NCBI GenBank assembly: GCA_015060005.1
Contig: SUZI01000006.1
Span: 25,826-89,825, forward strand
Origin: Rikenellaceae bacterium
GTDB lineage: Bacteria > Bacteroidota > Bacteroidia > Bacteroidales > Rikenellaceae
Direction of reading: 5' to 3'
Length of the DNA stretch: 64,000 nucleotides
Under the pieces are notes generated by a model. The model was not told the DNA's origin. It searched no databases and saw only the letters and a list, made by a program, of their open reading frames with translations. Shown here piece after piece: positions 1 to 9,301 of this stretch (positions are counted from its first letter, which is position 1; each line of letters begins with the position of its first letter). Position numbers and translations under genes: made by a program.

Positions 1-1717
1 CATTCCACGGTGTGGGCGAGGTAACCTCATAATAGTATGGGCCGCAGGCCTCAAGGTCGGCACCTTCGCAGATGTGTTTATGCCAATGCTCCTCCATCTT
101 TAAGGAATAAATCAGCGGTCCACGCTCGATGACTGCTGCATCATCCCACCAACGAGTGCACGCTACGTGGGCATTGAAATGCAGACGTATGGTGTCGCCA
201 TTATGCCACTTGCGGTCAATGGTGATAATGCCGCCCTCAGCCTTTGAAGCTTCGATATGCTTGCCGTTGAGCGTAAGGGTATAGCCATCGCTCCACGCAG
301 GAATACGCAATTCGAAAGGGAAACGTAGCTTGGTGGTGGCGTTGTCGGGGAAAGATACCACAAACGACACCTCCTCGCGGAATGGATATTGGGTCTGCTC
401 ATCGATACAGACGGCGACGTCGCCTATAGTGGTGTTGAGTGTAGATGGGGCATAGACCAGGGCGGCGATGCCTCCATCGGAGCTCTTATACCATAGATTT
501 TGCGTAAACTTAGGCCACGCCTGATGCATATTGCAGGTGCAGCAGGGATAGCCCGAAAGCAGACCATATATCAAGTCGGTGTCGCCGTGAGGTGACGAGA
601 AGTTATGCCACGAACGAGTGATATTGACCTGGTTCATCTGGTGGTAGTATTGGCGTGCGTCTGCCTGGTCGGTAATCTGCGTGGGAAGGGCGTTGTAAGT
701 GATGCGTTCCAGCAAGTCAAGATAAGAGTTGTCGCTCGTAATGCGGAACATCTCCTCGAGCGAGTACATCATCTCGATTGTAGTGCATAGCTCTGAGCCG
801 CGAGTGGGCTCGCCGAAGTGAATAAGCTCGTCGCCAGCCCATAAGCCTGTGGGGAAGCCGATGGTGTGGCGTATGCGTCGCAGTGCCTCCTTGGGGGCGT
901 TGAGGTGTTGAGCGTCGTGTGATTGCTGATAGTAGACGACGGGAGCCTTGAATCCTTGTGCAAGGTTGACGCAGTGGAGGCTATTCTGGCGGAAGAGGTG
1001 GTCATCGGTAGTGAAGCGGGCTGTCCAATCGGCTGTGAGCTGATGAAGTAGGTTGCCCAATGTGAGTAGGTGGCTGTTGCCCGTTATGTTGTAGAGCCAT
1101 AGCACGATGAGCAGATTGTCGCCACCTCGCTCCTTACCCCAGAATGACCAATAGTCTAATGGTCGATCAGGGAGTGTGCGGAGTTGATAGGCGAAGTAAC
1201 TCTCCATAAAGTCGATAACACGTTTATCGCCTGTAGCCATATAGTATTGTTGCATAATCTTCAGTGCAACCATACGTGGCCACCAGTCAGAGGCGACATT
1301 ATGGTGGTCGGTGCTGTCGCTACCAGGTCCAAAATAACCGCTCGGCTGCTGACTTGCAAGGATAGCTTCAACCCATCGCAAAGCTTTTGCCTTCAGAGCG
1401 TCGTCGCCCATAATATATGCCATAGGGAGTGCTCCGTCAATCCAATAGGGGCCTCGCTCCCACGCATCACCATTGCCTCCGAGCCACGCATTATCCTCGC
1501 CCACGAGAGGGTAGAGCTCGTCGAGGTGTCCTGTGACGCCATCGAGCAGGCTTTGCATCTGTGCCTTGAGCCATCCTGTGGGTTTAATCTCACCCAACGG
1601 TAGCTGTGCATAGTGGGTGGGTGTTAGGGGTGTGCGGTTGTATATGGGGTTGGGTGTCTGTGCCGTAGCACAGTAGGTTGTCAAGATTGTAAGGTAGAGA
1701 AAAATCTGTCTTAACAT
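1..1717 (-). CDS. Glycoside hydrolase family 127-like (beta-L-arabinofuranosidase, DUF1680), C-terminus cut by window edge
   Basis: An open frame runs on the minus strand from ATG at 1717 to the window edge without a stop, giving about 572 residues. It begins with a signal peptide (hydrophobic residues 2-17, ending CATAQ), so the protein is exported. The fold and motifs match the GH127/DUF1680 family, which releases beta-L-arabinofuranose from plant or glycoprotein arabinans. An ELC motif (about residue 305) and a GYPCCTCN motif (about residue 385) supply the Glu, Cys and Cys-Cys that bind zinc and act as the nucleophile in the characterised family member HypBA1, at nearly the same spacing. 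The start lies 6 nt after the stop of queG, so the two are probably co-transcribed although unrelated in function. Substrate is inferred from the family only; the C-terminal domain lies outside the window. Confidence 0.85.
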   Translation of the reverse strand, partial: MLRQIFLYLTILTTYCATAQTPNPIYNRTPLTPTHYAQLPLGEIKPTGWLKAQMQSLLDGVTGHLDELYPLVGEDNAWLGGNGDAWERGPYWIDGALPMAYIMGDDALKAKALRWVEAILASQQPSGYFGPGSDSTDHHNVASDWWPRMVALKIMQQYYMATGDKRVIDFMESYFAYQLRTLPDRPLDYWSFWGKERGGDNLLIVLWLYNITGNSHLLTLGNLLHQLTADWTARFTTDDHLFRQNSLHCVNLAQGFKAPVVYYQQSHDAQHLNAPKEALRRIRHTIGFPTGLWAGDELIHFGEPTRGSELCTTIEMMYSLEEMFRITSDNSYLDLLERITYNALPTQITDQADARQYYHQMNQVNITRSWHNFSSPHGDTDLIYGLLSGYPCCTCNMHQAWPKFTQNLWYKSSDGGIAALVYAPSTLNTTIGDVAVCIDEQTQYPFREEVSFVVSFPDNATTKLRFPFELRIPAWSDGYTLTLNGKHIEASKAEGGIITIDRKWHNGDTIRLHFNAHVACTRWWDDAAVIERGPLIYSLKMEEHWHKHICEGADLEACGPYYYEVTSPTPWN

Positions 1718-1723
1718 AGTTGG

Positions 1724-2629
1724 TTATTTATTAATATTGTCCTGTATGCGTTGTAATCCGCTGCGACGCAGTGGGGTGGTGCCAAATCGCTCGGCAAAGT
1801 GCTCCTCGCTCATCGTGAGCCAATCCTCTGCCGACAGGTCGCAGGGGTTGAAGAGAGGGTCGAACGAGGGGTTGGTGTGGTGGGCTGCTCGGAGGTTGTA
1901 GGGGCAGCACATCTGGCACTCATCGCAGCCGAAAATCCAGCCGTGAAGAGGCATGTCAGCCACGTTATCCTGTTCGATAGTGAGGCACGAGATGCAGCGA
2001 CGTGCATCGATGGTGCGATTGTTGTTGATAGAGAGGTTGGGGCAAGCCTCGACGCAACGGTGGCACTCGCCACAGCCCACGCCCTCGAGAGGGGTGTCGT
2101 AGCTGTCGCACGCCTCGTTGAGGAGTAGCTCGCCAAGCAATACATAGCTGCCGAATTGGGGTGTTATGAGCAATGACTGCCGCCCAATCCATCCCAAGCC
2201 TGCATCGACTGCAAGCTGTTTCTCGAAGAGAGGTGCCGAGTCGGTGAAGGCTCTGCCCTCAAGCGAGGGGTGGCTTTCCCGTAGCAGAGAGAGCATACGG
2301 AGAAGCATCTTTTTGATGCTCTTGTGATAGTCGCGATTGCAGGCATAAGAGGCTACCTTGCAGCTCTGCTCGGGGGTGTAGTGGGTGTTGATGTCGGATT
2401 TGTAGCTCACACCGCACACCACAACACTCTGCGTACCCTCGACAAGCAGAGTCGCATCCTCGCGTTTGTCGGCGTTGCGACACATATAATCCAAGCCTCC
2501 GACGCAGCCCTGCTCAATCCACTGACGCAGGTGCTGGGCATTGGCGTGCAGGGGACGTGGGCGGGCGATACCGCAGAGGTCGAAACCTGCTGAACGTGAG
2601 GCGTTTAATATGTCATTACGACTGAGCAT
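1724..2629 (-). CDS. queG: Epoxyqueuosine reductase QueG
   Basis: This 301-residue cytoplasmic protein matches QueG, the cobalamin- and iron-sulfur-dependent enzyme that reduces epoxyqueuosine to queuosine in tRNA anticodons, the last step of queuosine synthesis. The C-terminal third carries two ferredoxin-like cluster sets: GVGCGECHRCVEACP plus CISC, and FGCDECQMCCP. The N-terminal part contains the cobalamin-binding region (GIARPRPL..., DSAPLFEKQLAVDAGLGWIG). The length fits the shorter QueG forms, which lack the C-terminal HEAT extension. It has its own promoter-like box just upstream and leads directly into the exported glycosidase 6 nt downstream. Family identification is firm. Confidence 0.95.
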   Translation of the reverse strand: MLSRNDILNASRSAGFDLCGIARPRPLHANAQHLRQWIEQGCVGGLDYMCRNADKREDATLLVEGTQSVVVCGVSYKSDINTHYTPEQSCKVASYACNRDYHKSIKKMLLRMLSLLRESHPSLEGRAFTDSAPLFEKQLAVDAGLGWIGRQSLLITPQFGSYVLLGELLLNEACDSYDTPLEGVGCGECHRCVEACPNLSINNNRTIDARRCISCLTIEQDNVADMPLHGWIFGCDECQMCCPYNLRAAHHTNPSFDPLFNPCDLSAEDWLTMSEEHFAERFGTTPLRRSGLQRIQDNINK

Positions 2630-2643
2630 TGTGTATAATTTTT

Positions 2644-2651
2644 CAAAATTA
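2644..2651 (-). promoter_or_regulatory. Promoter -7 box for queG
   Basis: On the minus strand this reads TAATTTTG, matching the Bacteroidetes -7 consensus TAnnTTTG, 14 nt before the queG ATG. The -33 element is not clear. Confidence 0.5.
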
Positions 2652-2674
2652 CCAAATTCTTCCCAAAAAATTGC

Positions 2675-2682
2675 TATCTTTG
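2675..2682 (+). promoter_or_regulatory. Promoter -7 box for the acyl-CoA ligase
   Basis: TATCTTTG matches TAnnTTTG and lies 25 nt before the ATG at 2708. It is divergent to the queG promoter in a 78 bp shared intergenic region. Confidence 0.75.
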
Positions 2683-2707
2683 TCCCAAATTTTTATACTT
2701 CAACGGA

Positions 2708-4381
2708 ATGAAATTTAATACCATTTATGAAATACTCCGCCACAGCGTAGAGAAGTTTCCAAAGAAGATAGCTTCGGCTATGTTTGGCAGCGAGGAGGTT
2801 ACTTTTGAGCAGGTAGATGAGAGAGTAAATCAGGTGCAGGAGCAGTTGATGAGTGCGGGACTGAACCCTGGCGATAAGGTGGTATTGCTGAGCGGTAGTA
2901 TGCCTAACTGGGGCGTCTGCTACTTCGCTGCAGCCACAGCCGGAATGGTCGTAGTGCCTATCTTGCCTGATTTTACGGGAGAGGAGTTAGATAAGTTAAT
3001 CAAACACTCTGAAGCGAAGGCACTCTGTGTGTCGGACAGACTTTTTACGAAACTATCGAAGGAGACCATAGAGTCGCTTAATATAGTGATACGTACGAAA
3101 AACCTGAGCGTGATATCACAAAAGGTGGAGGAGAAGGGCTCGAAACGATTGCCTGAGCCTGATGACTTGGCAGCCATAATATACACGTCGGGAACAACAT
3201 CGTTGCCAAAGGGTGTGATGCTGACGCACTACAACATAGCATCTAACGTGTCGATGCTCTACGACCTATTCCCAATAGATGAGAATGACTCTATGCTCTC
3301 GGTGTTGCCTATGTCGCACACGTATGAGTGTACACTCGGATTCCTCTACATATTCTCGGCGGGAGGTACGGTAACATACCTCGAGAAGCAGCCTACAGCG
3401 TCGGTATTGCTGCCAGCACTTAAGAAGGTGCGTCCTACGTGTTTTTTGATTGTGCCACTGATTATCGAGAAGGTGTATCGTGCACAAATCTTAGCTAAGT
3501 TCACATCGAACAAGTTCTGGCGTACGCTCTACTCGATAGGATTTGTGCGTCGCTACCTGCACCGCGTGGCGGGTAAGAAGCTCCACAAGGCTTTTGGTGG
3601 CAAGATACGTTTCTTGGGTATTGGTGGTGCGAAGCTCGACACACAGGTGGAGCAGTTCCTGTTGGATGCTAAATTCCCATACGCTATTGGCTACGGTCTG
3701 ACCGAGACTGCACCGCTGGTGGCAGGACAGATACCGGGTAAGTGTAAGCTGGGTGCTACGGGCCCTGCTATGAAGGGTGTTGAGGTGCGTTTAGATGATA
3801 TTAATCCCGAGACAAAGCAGGGAGAGATAGTTGTGAAGACTCCATCGGCTATGCAGGGATATTACAAGAACCCAGAGGCCACAGCTACTGCATTTACCGC
3901 CGACGGATGGTATCGTACGGGCGATTTGGGATATATCGACGAGGATGGTTACATCTTCATCAAAGGTCGTCTGAAGAATATGATTGTAGGTCCAAGTGGT
4001 GAGAATATCTACCCCGAGGAGATTGAGTCTATCATAAACACCAACGCCTACGTGTCGGAGTCAATCGTTACGGAGAAGGATGGTCAGCTGGTGGCTCTGG
4101 TGCACTTCGATACAGAGGCTATCGAGCGTCTGAAGAACGAGCTGATGGAGAAGTGGGAGATTAAGCGTGATGAGTGGCACAAGAAGAAGGATAAGTGGGC
4201 TCAGCAGATGGAGGAGCTCAAGAAGGATATCGTAACGTACGTGAACTCAAAGGTAAATCGTTTCTCACGCATCGCGAAGGTGGAGGAAGAGGAGAAGGAG
4301 TTTGAGAAGACTCCAACGAAGAAGATTCGCCGATTCCTTTATAGCGGTGATAAGAAGAAGAGCGAGCAGACTTCAAAGTAG
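2708..4381 (+). CDS. AMP-binding long-chain fatty acid-CoA ligase family protein
   Basis: This is a 557-residue adenylate-forming enzyme that activates a carboxylic acid, most likely a fatty acid, with ATP to give acyl-AMP and then acyl-CoA. The ATP-binding P-loop IYTSGTTSLPKGVML is near residue 157, the GYGLTETAP signature near 333, and the hinge/lid YRTGDLGYIDEDGYIFIKGR near 400. The C-terminal 100 residues are unusually rich in Lys, Glu and Trp (EKWEIKRDEWHKKKDKW) and are predicted to be helical, an extension common in Bacteroidetes members. No other fatty acid gene is adjacent. The gene stands alone between its own promoter and a strong terminator. Exact acyl chain specificity cannot be read from the sequence. 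Confidence 0.9.
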   Translation: MKFNTIYEILRHSVEKFPKKIASAMFGSEEVTFEQVDERVNQVQEQLMSAGLNPGDKVVLLSGSMPNWGVCYFAAATAGMVVVPILPDFTGEELDKLIKHSEAKALCVSDRLFTKLSKETIESLNIVIRTKNLSVISQKVEEKGSKRLPEPDDLAAIIYTSGTTSLPKGVMLTHYNIASNVSMLYDLFPIDENDSMLSVLPMSHTYECTLGFLYIFSAGGTVTYLEKQPTASVLLPALKKVRPTCFLIVPLIIEKVYRAQILAKFTSNKFWRTLYSIGFVRRYLHRVAGKKLHKAFGGKIRFLGIGGAKLDTQVEQFLLDAKFPYAIGYGLTETAPLVAGQIPGKCKLGATGPAMKGVEVRLDDINPETKQGEIVVKTPSAMQGYYKNPEATATAFTADGWYRTGDLGYIDEDGYIFIKGRLKNMIVGPSGENIYPEEIESIINTNAYVSESIVTEKDGQLVALVHFDTEAIERLKNELMEKWEIKRDEWHKKKDKWAQQMEELKKDIVTYVNSKVNRFSRIAKVEEEEKEFEKTPTKKIRRFLYSGDKKKSEQTSK

Positions 4382-4400
4382 GTCGGGCAGCATTGATAGA

Positions 4401-4439
4401 AAAATCGGGGTAACCGTTAGTGGTTGCCCCGATTTTTTG
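4401..4439. terminator. Bidirectional rho-independent terminator
   Basis: AATCGGGGTAACC pairs with GGTTGCCCCGATT around a 6-nt loop, with A and T runs on the two sides. It lies between the convergent acyl-CoA ligase and glutaminase-like genes and can serve both. Confidence 0.9.
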
Positions 4440-4440
4440 T

Positions 4441-6915
4441 CTACTTGGAGAGGAGTCGCTCCTCCAGCAGTTTTATGAAGTAACCGCCGACAACCGAGCG
4501 GGCACGGAACATAATGTGGTGCTTGGAGTCGGTGTTGTACCAGTCGCCCATAGGTACACGGTCGACGGTCTCGTTGTAGAAACGATACATAGGAGCGATA
4601 AACTGCTCAAACTCTGCCTTGCTGTCAGCCATCGTAGCACTCCACACAATCCAGTCGGACTTGGTGTAGTTGCGACGCTCATCGAGTGGCAAGCCATACT
4701 CGTTCATTGTCTTGAGGTAGAAGGCAACCTCCGAGTCGGCGATGTCGGCATCGAAGAGGTTGTAGCCCAACAGTTCATCCCACACAAGATTATACTTCTG
4801 GCTCCACGTGTCGCCCTCGTTGAAGGTGCGGCGGTAGTGGTCGCCCTGTGCAGCCATCTTCTTCCACTCGGCAGCCATACGCTCAGCCGTAGCGAGGTAC
4901 TCGTCGTAGGTATCCTGCTTGCCCGCCATATGAGCCATCTCGGCATAGGCACGGATAGCCATAATAGCCTTGATAGAGAGGTTGGTGTTGCGTGCTGAAT
5001 GACCTGCGAAGTCGTCGGTGCAGAGCTGATTTTGTGGGTCGAAGCCATACTCGATGAGGTAGTTGGTCCAGGTGGTGATGGTATCCCAATGTGCCACAGC
5101 ATACTCGGCATTGCCCTCTAATGCTGCGATAGCACCCATCAGAATAATCATATTGCCGCCCTCCTCAACAGGCATATCCTCGCCATAAGCCTGACCAAAG
5201 ACGTGAGGAAAGGTGCCTACGTCGTGGGCAGGAAATGGCTTGGTCCACTTGCCGCTCTCGCTATAGTAGAAGATGTGGTCCATCATAGCCTTACACAAAT
5301 CTATATTATAATACAGGAAGAGAGGAGCCGACGGGTAGGTGATGTCAAGTGTGCCGATGCAACCGTTGCTGAAGTTCTCCTTCGAGAGCCAAGCCAAGTA
5401 GCCCTGTGGGGTGAGGATGAGTTTGTGAGCCGAGATAGCCTGGCGATATGCCAAAGCACACAACTCGGCATACTCTCTGCCTCCGACACGTGTGGCATCG
5501 ACAATCATCTGAGCGTCGAAAGCCTCGCACTGCTTCATAAGTGAAGAGTACTGCTTGCGGGCGAGCTGGAACTGCTCCTCGATAGAGCTGTCGCCATTGC
5601 GATTCCAATAAGGGCGTACATCCTCGCCAAAGTAGCGGATAGAGTAGAGGTCATCGTAGCCGAGCATAATATAGTTGCTCTTCGACTTGTTACCTACCTT
5701 GCCGATATGTGCCGAGAGTGCCATATGGTCGCCCTCGTTGTTGGGAGCAACGATACCATTTGCCACAAACTCCTTACGCATCTGAACTGAGCCGCCGAGT
5801 GATGCCGAGTGGCTCTTCTTGTCGGCTGCGAGGTAGAAGTAACCCCAATCGATACGTATGTTGTCGCCTCGCTTCTCTAAAACGGGCTGCTTGATAGTGC
5901 CGCACTTTATGTAGCTCAGGCTCTTGTCGCTGTAGAGCTCACTCTTGCACTCCTGCCAATGAGCATTGCGTGCCCAATCCTGAGTAGCCTCGAAATAGAT
6001 AGCTACGTCGTGCTTCTTACCATCGTTTGCCACTACGTCGTAGGTGATGTAGTTCACGGGACGAGAGACGAGGTCGAGGTTGTCGAGCAACAATGGAGCG
6101 GTGAAGGTCAACGTGAGGTCTACGCCTCCGCACGCAAACTCATAGATGGTGCGTGTAGCCTCAACATCGACACTCTTCTGCTCGGCACACAGCGAGAGGA
6201 CATTGTCGCCCGTAGCACGCTTGTAGAGTCCCATATCGAGCAGAGCGTCGCCCTGTGGGTTGTGGCAGTGAGCAGCCAGGACAACTTTGCCATCCTGGGC
6301 TGTGGCAGCTACCTCGGCAGGAATCTCTACCCAACGGTTGGCGTTCCACTCGAAAGGAGTAGAGACAACCTCTACGCCATTGAAATAGAGCTGGCAGGTG
6401 TCGTCGTGAGAGTATTTCACAAAGAGGCTTCCGCCCTGCAAATCCTCCTCGCTGAGGGTGATGGTGCGGCGAGCCCATATATGCTCTGATGTCCAGAGTG
6501 TGTGGACATTGATGTTGCCCTGAGTGCCGAAGGCTGCCTCGCCGTGCGACCACGCAGAGTCGTCGAAATCTTTGGTTTTCCATCCTTCCGCAGGCTCGTC
6601 AAAGGTGTAAGCACCGCTCCAGCCCTGCTCGTGAGAGATGGGGGCGATACCCTGCATAGGGACAATCTCATCGCCCATAAAACGATAGGCTACGCCGTCG
6701 ACAAGCAGCGAGCCGACAAGATGAAAGTCGGTGCCGGTCCAGTGGCGTACGGGAGACTCATAGAGTTTGTCGGTCATCGACCAGCCGCTGGTGTAGGGGT
6801 CAATGGTAATGAGTGGCACAGCCGGTGCACGCAGATTACTCTTCTGAGGCACAGAAGCCGACAGAGCTAATACCTGCAACGTGGCAGCAATAAGAAGAAT
6901 GGATTTTCGAAACAT
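4441..6915 (-). CDS. Exported glutaminase A-like protein (DUF4964/DUF5127/DUF4965/DUF1793)
   Basis: This 824-residue protein has an N-terminal signal peptide (residues 1-20, ending LALSAS). Residues about 28-60 carry LRAPAVPLITIDPYTSGWS and RHWTG, typical of the DUF4964 segment of bacterial proteins related to fungal glutaminase GtaA. An added beta-sandwich insertion follows (about 90-240, with FGTQGNINVHTLWTSEHIW). Then comes a galactose-binding-like middle part, and the large alpha/alpha-barrel-like DUF4965/DUF1793 region from about 420 to the end (ITYPSAPLFLYYNIDLCKAM, DVGTFPHVFGQAYGEDMPVE). The expected role is extracellular or periplasmic glutamine or amide hydrolysis, but most bacterial members are uncharacterised and a glycoside hydrolase-like activity cannot be excluded. 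It is transcribed alone, divergent from the peptidase gene. Confidence 0.85.
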   Translation of the reverse strand: MFRKSILLIAATLQVLALSASVPQKSNLRAPAVPLITIDPYTSGWSMTDKLYESPVRHWTGTDFHLVGSLLVDGVAYRFMGDEIVPMQGIAPISHEQGWSGAYTFDEPAEGWKTKDFDDSAWSHGEAAFGTQGNINVHTLWTSEHIWARRTITLSEEDLQGGSLFVKYSHDDTCQLYFNGVEVVSTPFEWNANRWVEIPAEVAATAQDGKVVLAAHCHNPQGDALLDMGLYKRATGDNVLSLCAEQKSVDVEATRTIYEFACGGVDLTLTFTAPLLLDNLDLVSRPVNYITYDVVANDGKKHDVAIYFEATQDWARNAHWQECKSELYSDKSLSYIKCGTIKQPVLEKRGDNIRIDWGYFYLAADKKSHSASLGGSVQMRKEFVANGIVAPNNEGDHMALSAHIGKVGNKSKSNYIMLGYDDLYSIRYFGEDVRPYWNRNGDSSIEEQFQLARKQYSSLMKQCEAFDAQMIVDATRVGGREYAELCALAYRQAISAHKLILTPQGYLAWLSKENFSNGCIGTLDITYPSAPLFLYYNIDLCKAMMDHIFYYSESGKWTKPFPAHDVGTFPHVFGQAYGEDMPVEEGGNMIILMGAIAALEGNAEYAVAHWDTITTWTNYLIEYGFDPQNQLCTDDFAGHSARNTNLSIKAIMAIRAYAEMAHMAGKQDTYDEYLATAERMAAEWKKMAAQGDHYRRTFNEGDTWSQKYNLVWDELLGYNLFDADIADSEVAFYLKTMNEYGLPLDERRNYTKSDWIVWSATMADSKAEFEQFIAPMYRFYNETVDRVPMGDWYNTDSKHHIMFRARSVVGGYFIKLLEERLLSK

Positions 6916-6967
6916 ATCAATAAATATAAAAATGGTTTTGTATACTTACAAGAGAGTTTAATATCTG

Positions 6968-6975
6968 CAAATATA
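6968..6975 (-). promoter_or_regulatory. Promoter -7 box for the glutaminase-like gene
   Basis: The minus strand reads TATATTTG, a perfect TAnnTTTG match, 52 nt upstream of the ATG at 6915. Confidence 0.7.
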
Positions 6976-6996
6976 GGTATTTTACAGCTTTTTGCC

Positions 6997-7004
6997 TATA
7001 TTTG
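6997..7004 (+). promoter_or_regulatory. Promoter -7 box for the S46 peptidase
   Basis: TATATTTG matches TAnnTTTG, 29 nt before the ATG at 7034. It is arranged back to back with the glutaminase promoter, 21 bp apart. Confidence 0.75.
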
Positions 7005-7033
7005 CGTAGTGAAAACCATTAAATAAATTGATA

Positions 7034-9052
7034 ATGAAACGAATAGTTCTGACATTTTTAGCTTGTTTTACTCTCTTGGGAGCAAGAGCCGATGAGGGAA
7101 TGTGGCTGCCATCGCTTATTGGCGACCGTATAAAGGATATGCGAGCAAAGGGCTTCAAGCTCTCGGCAGAGGATATCTACTCGATAAATAACGCATCGAT
7201 GAAGGATGCGGTGGTGCTCTTCGACGGAGGTTGTACGGGCGAATATGTCTCGGAGAATGGATTGCTCTTGACCAACCATCACTGCGGATATGATGCTATA
7301 CAGCAGCTGTCATCCGTTGAGCACGACTACCTGACCGATGGTTTCTGGGCTAAGTCGCAGGCAGAGGAGTTACCTGTGCCAGGATTGAACGTGATGCGTC
7401 TGGTGCGTATGGAGGATGTTACCGAGCGATTGGCGGCAGGCGAGAGCAAAGAGGATATCATCGTTGAGGCGAAGAGTGAGGGTTATGTAGCCAACATTCA
7501 GTCGCTCTATTATGGTAATCAGCAGTTCTTATATGTATATGAGGTGTTTACCGACGTGCGTTTGGTGGCGGCTCCACCATCATCGATAGGTAAGTTTGGT
7601 GGCGATACCGATAACTGGATATGGCCACGCCATACGGGCGACTTCTCGATATTCAGAGTATATGCCGACAAGGATAACTGCCCTGCAGGATATGCTGCCG
7701 ACAATCAGCCATACCGCCCTGCACGCCACTTTAAGATTTCGACCAAGGGTGTCAAGGAGGGTGATTTTACGATGATTTATGGATTTCCTGGCAACACCCA
7801 GGAGTATGTCATCTCGGATGCTGTGAAGTATGTGGCAGAGGTGTCAGACCCTATGAAGATAGAGCTTCGCACGGAGCGTCTTAACATCATATCGGAGGCT
7901 CAGTCAAAGAGTGCCGAGGTGCGTATCAAGTATGCTGCAAAGCACGCAAGCATAGCCAATGCGTGGAAGAAGTGGCAGGGCGAGGTGCTCGGCATCAAGC
8001 GTCTGGGTACGGTAGAGAAGAAGCGTGCCTATGAGCGTGAGTTTGAGGCGTGGGCAAAGGGTAAGCCGGAGTATGAAAACCTGTTAGACTCGATGCGTAC
8101 AGCCTACGCTAACGTGGTGGATTGGTATTATATGGGTGAGCTATACAGCGAGACCGGTGCAACCATCCTGCTCGGTCGTTTGGCACGTTTGGCATCGGCG
8201 GAAAAGCCTCGATGGGATGTCATAGAGGGCTTGTATGGCGACTACGACGTGGATGTGGAGCGAGAGCTTACACAATGTGTGTTGAAGGGCTTTGAGCGTT
8301 ACTGCCTGGAGGGATGTTTCCCCGAGGCGTTGAGAGCCGAGATAGATAAGTATGGCGGTACGATAGACAGCTACGTGGATTACCTCTATACAAATAGTCT
8401 GTTGCTGTCGTTGGAGAAGGCGAAAGCTGCTACACAGGAGGAGTTGAAAGCAGACCCCGCATTTAAGTTGTACGGTATATTTGTATATCCTAAGCGAATG
8501 TATCGTAACATCAGCAACGTGCCAGAGATTGAGCGTTGGTATCGTACCTATATGAAGGCTCTGCGTGAGTGGGATACCGAGCGAGCATTCTATCCCGATG
8601 CAAATCTCACACTGCGTGTGGCTTATGGCTCGGTGGCAGGTTATGAGTATGCCGATGGCGAGTATCACCACCCTGTAACGACGTTGGAGGGCATAATGGA
8701 GAAGGATAACCCCGAGATTTACGACTACAACATTCCGCAGGTGTTGCGTGATATCTACGCATCGAAGGATTATGGTCGCTGGGGTGTGATGGTTAATGGC
8801 CGCTATACGGTGCCTGTGTGTCTGCTGGCAACAAACCACACTACGGGTGGTAACTCGGGCTCGCCAATCATCAATGGCAGAGGCGAGCTGATAGGTATCA
8901 ACTTCGACCGTACGTGGCGTTCGACGATGAGCGACATAGAGTTCGACCCTACGATTTGTCGCAACATCTCGGTAGATATCAGATATGTGCTGTTCGTGAT
9001 TGATAAGGTGGGTGGAGCGTCATATTTGATAGACGAAATGGATTTGAAATAG
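7034..9052 (+). CDS. dpp11: Family S46 dipeptidyl-peptidase, DPP11-type (Asp/Glu-specific)
   Basis: This 672-residue exported serine peptidase releases N-terminal dipeptides from oligopeptides in the periplasm, feeding asaccharolytic amino acid use. A signal peptide (MKRIVLTFLACFTLLGARA) precedes DEGMWLPS, the usual mature start. The catalytic His is in LTNHHCGYDAIQQ (about residue 80), and the nucleophile is the first Ser of TTGGNSGSP near residue 615. The residue 18 positions after that Ser is Arg (INFDR). In Porphyromonas gingivalis enzymes that position is Arg673 in DPP11 and Gly in DPP7, and it sets acidic P1 preference, so DPP11 activity is inferred. A TTG codon 6 nt upstream is in frame, but the ATG at 7034 is preferred because it starts the signal peptide cleanly. 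Confidence 0.92.
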   Translation: MKRIVLTFLACFTLLGARADEGMWLPSLIGDRIKDMRAKGFKLSAEDIYSINNASMKDAVVLFDGGCTGEYVSENGLLLTNHHCGYDAIQQLSSVEHDYLTDGFWAKSQAEELPVPGLNVMRLVRMEDVTERLAAGESKEDIIVEAKSEGYVANIQSLYYGNQQFLYVYEVFTDVRLVAAPPSSIGKFGGDTDNWIWPRHTGDFSIFRVYADKDNCPAGYAADNQPYRPARHFKISTKGVKEGDFTMIYGFPGNTQEYVISDAVKYVAEVSDPMKIELRTERLNIISEAQSKSAEVRIKYAAKHASIANAWKKWQGEVLGIKRLGTVEKKRAYEREFEAWAKGKPEYENLLDSMRTAYANVVDWYYMGELYSETGATILLGRLARLASAEKPRWDVIEGLYGDYDVDVERELTQCVLKGFERYCLEGCFPEALRAEIDKYGGTIDSYVDYLYTNSLLLSLEKAKAATQEELKADPAFKLYGIFVYPKRMYRNISNVPEIERWYRTYMKALREWDTERAFYPDANLTLRVAYGSVAGYEYADGEYHHPVTTLEGIMEKDNPEIYDYNIPQVLRDIYASKDYGRWGVMVNGRYTVPVCLLATNHTTGGNSGSPIINGRGELIGINFDRTWRSTMSDIEFDPTICRNISVDIRYVLFVIDKVGGASYLIDEMDLK

Positions 9053-9055
9053 AGA

Positions 9056-9093
9056 TTTTGGGGGTAAAAGTTGATTTTATCCCCAAAAATTTT
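9056..9093 (+). terminator. Rho-independent terminator after the S46 peptidase
   Basis: TTTTGGGGGTAAAA pairs with TTTTATCCCCAAAA around a 5-nt loop and is followed by TTTT. Confidence 0.8.
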
Positions 9094-9113
9094 GCAGGAA
9101 AGAAAAAAGTATC

Positions 9114-9121
9114 TATATTTG
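9114..9121 (+). promoter_or_regulatory. Promoter -7 box for tRNA-Leu
   Basis: TATATTTG lies 38 nt upstream of the mature tRNA 5' end. Confidence 0.75.
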
Positions 9122-9159
9122 CACACCTTTTCGGCAGAAATGCTGCTAAGGTGTGTGAA

Positions 9160-9245
9160 GCCCAGGTGGTGAAATTGGTAGACACGCTACTTTGAGGGGG
9201 TAGTGAACAATTAGGTTCGTGCAAGTTCGAGTCTTGTCCTGGGCA
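9160..9245 (+). tRNA. tRNA-Leu (anticodon GAG)
   Basis: A class II tRNA: acceptor GCCCAGG pairs with CCTGGGC, the anticodon loop TTGAGGG gives GAG, there is a long variable arm, and the T-loop is TTCGAGT. The 3' CCA is not encoded. Confidence 0.95.
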
Positions 9246-9251
9246 CGAAAA

Positions 9252-9281
9252 AACGTCAGATGAGAGTCTGACGTTTTTTTT
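9252..9281 (+). terminator. Terminator after tRNA-Leu
   Basis: AACGTCAGA pairs with TCTGACGTT around a 6-nt loop and is followed by eight T. The A-rich left side lets it also work for uvrC, which ends at 9302 on the other strand. Confidence 0.9.
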
Positions 9282-9301
9282 GTTATATGGCTTGCGGCGG
9301 C

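Noticed and set aside
4420..4998. 192-codon plus-strand frame opposite the glutaminase-like gene
   Set aside because: Antisense to a conserved DUF1793 region, starting inside a terminator; no domain is recognisable.
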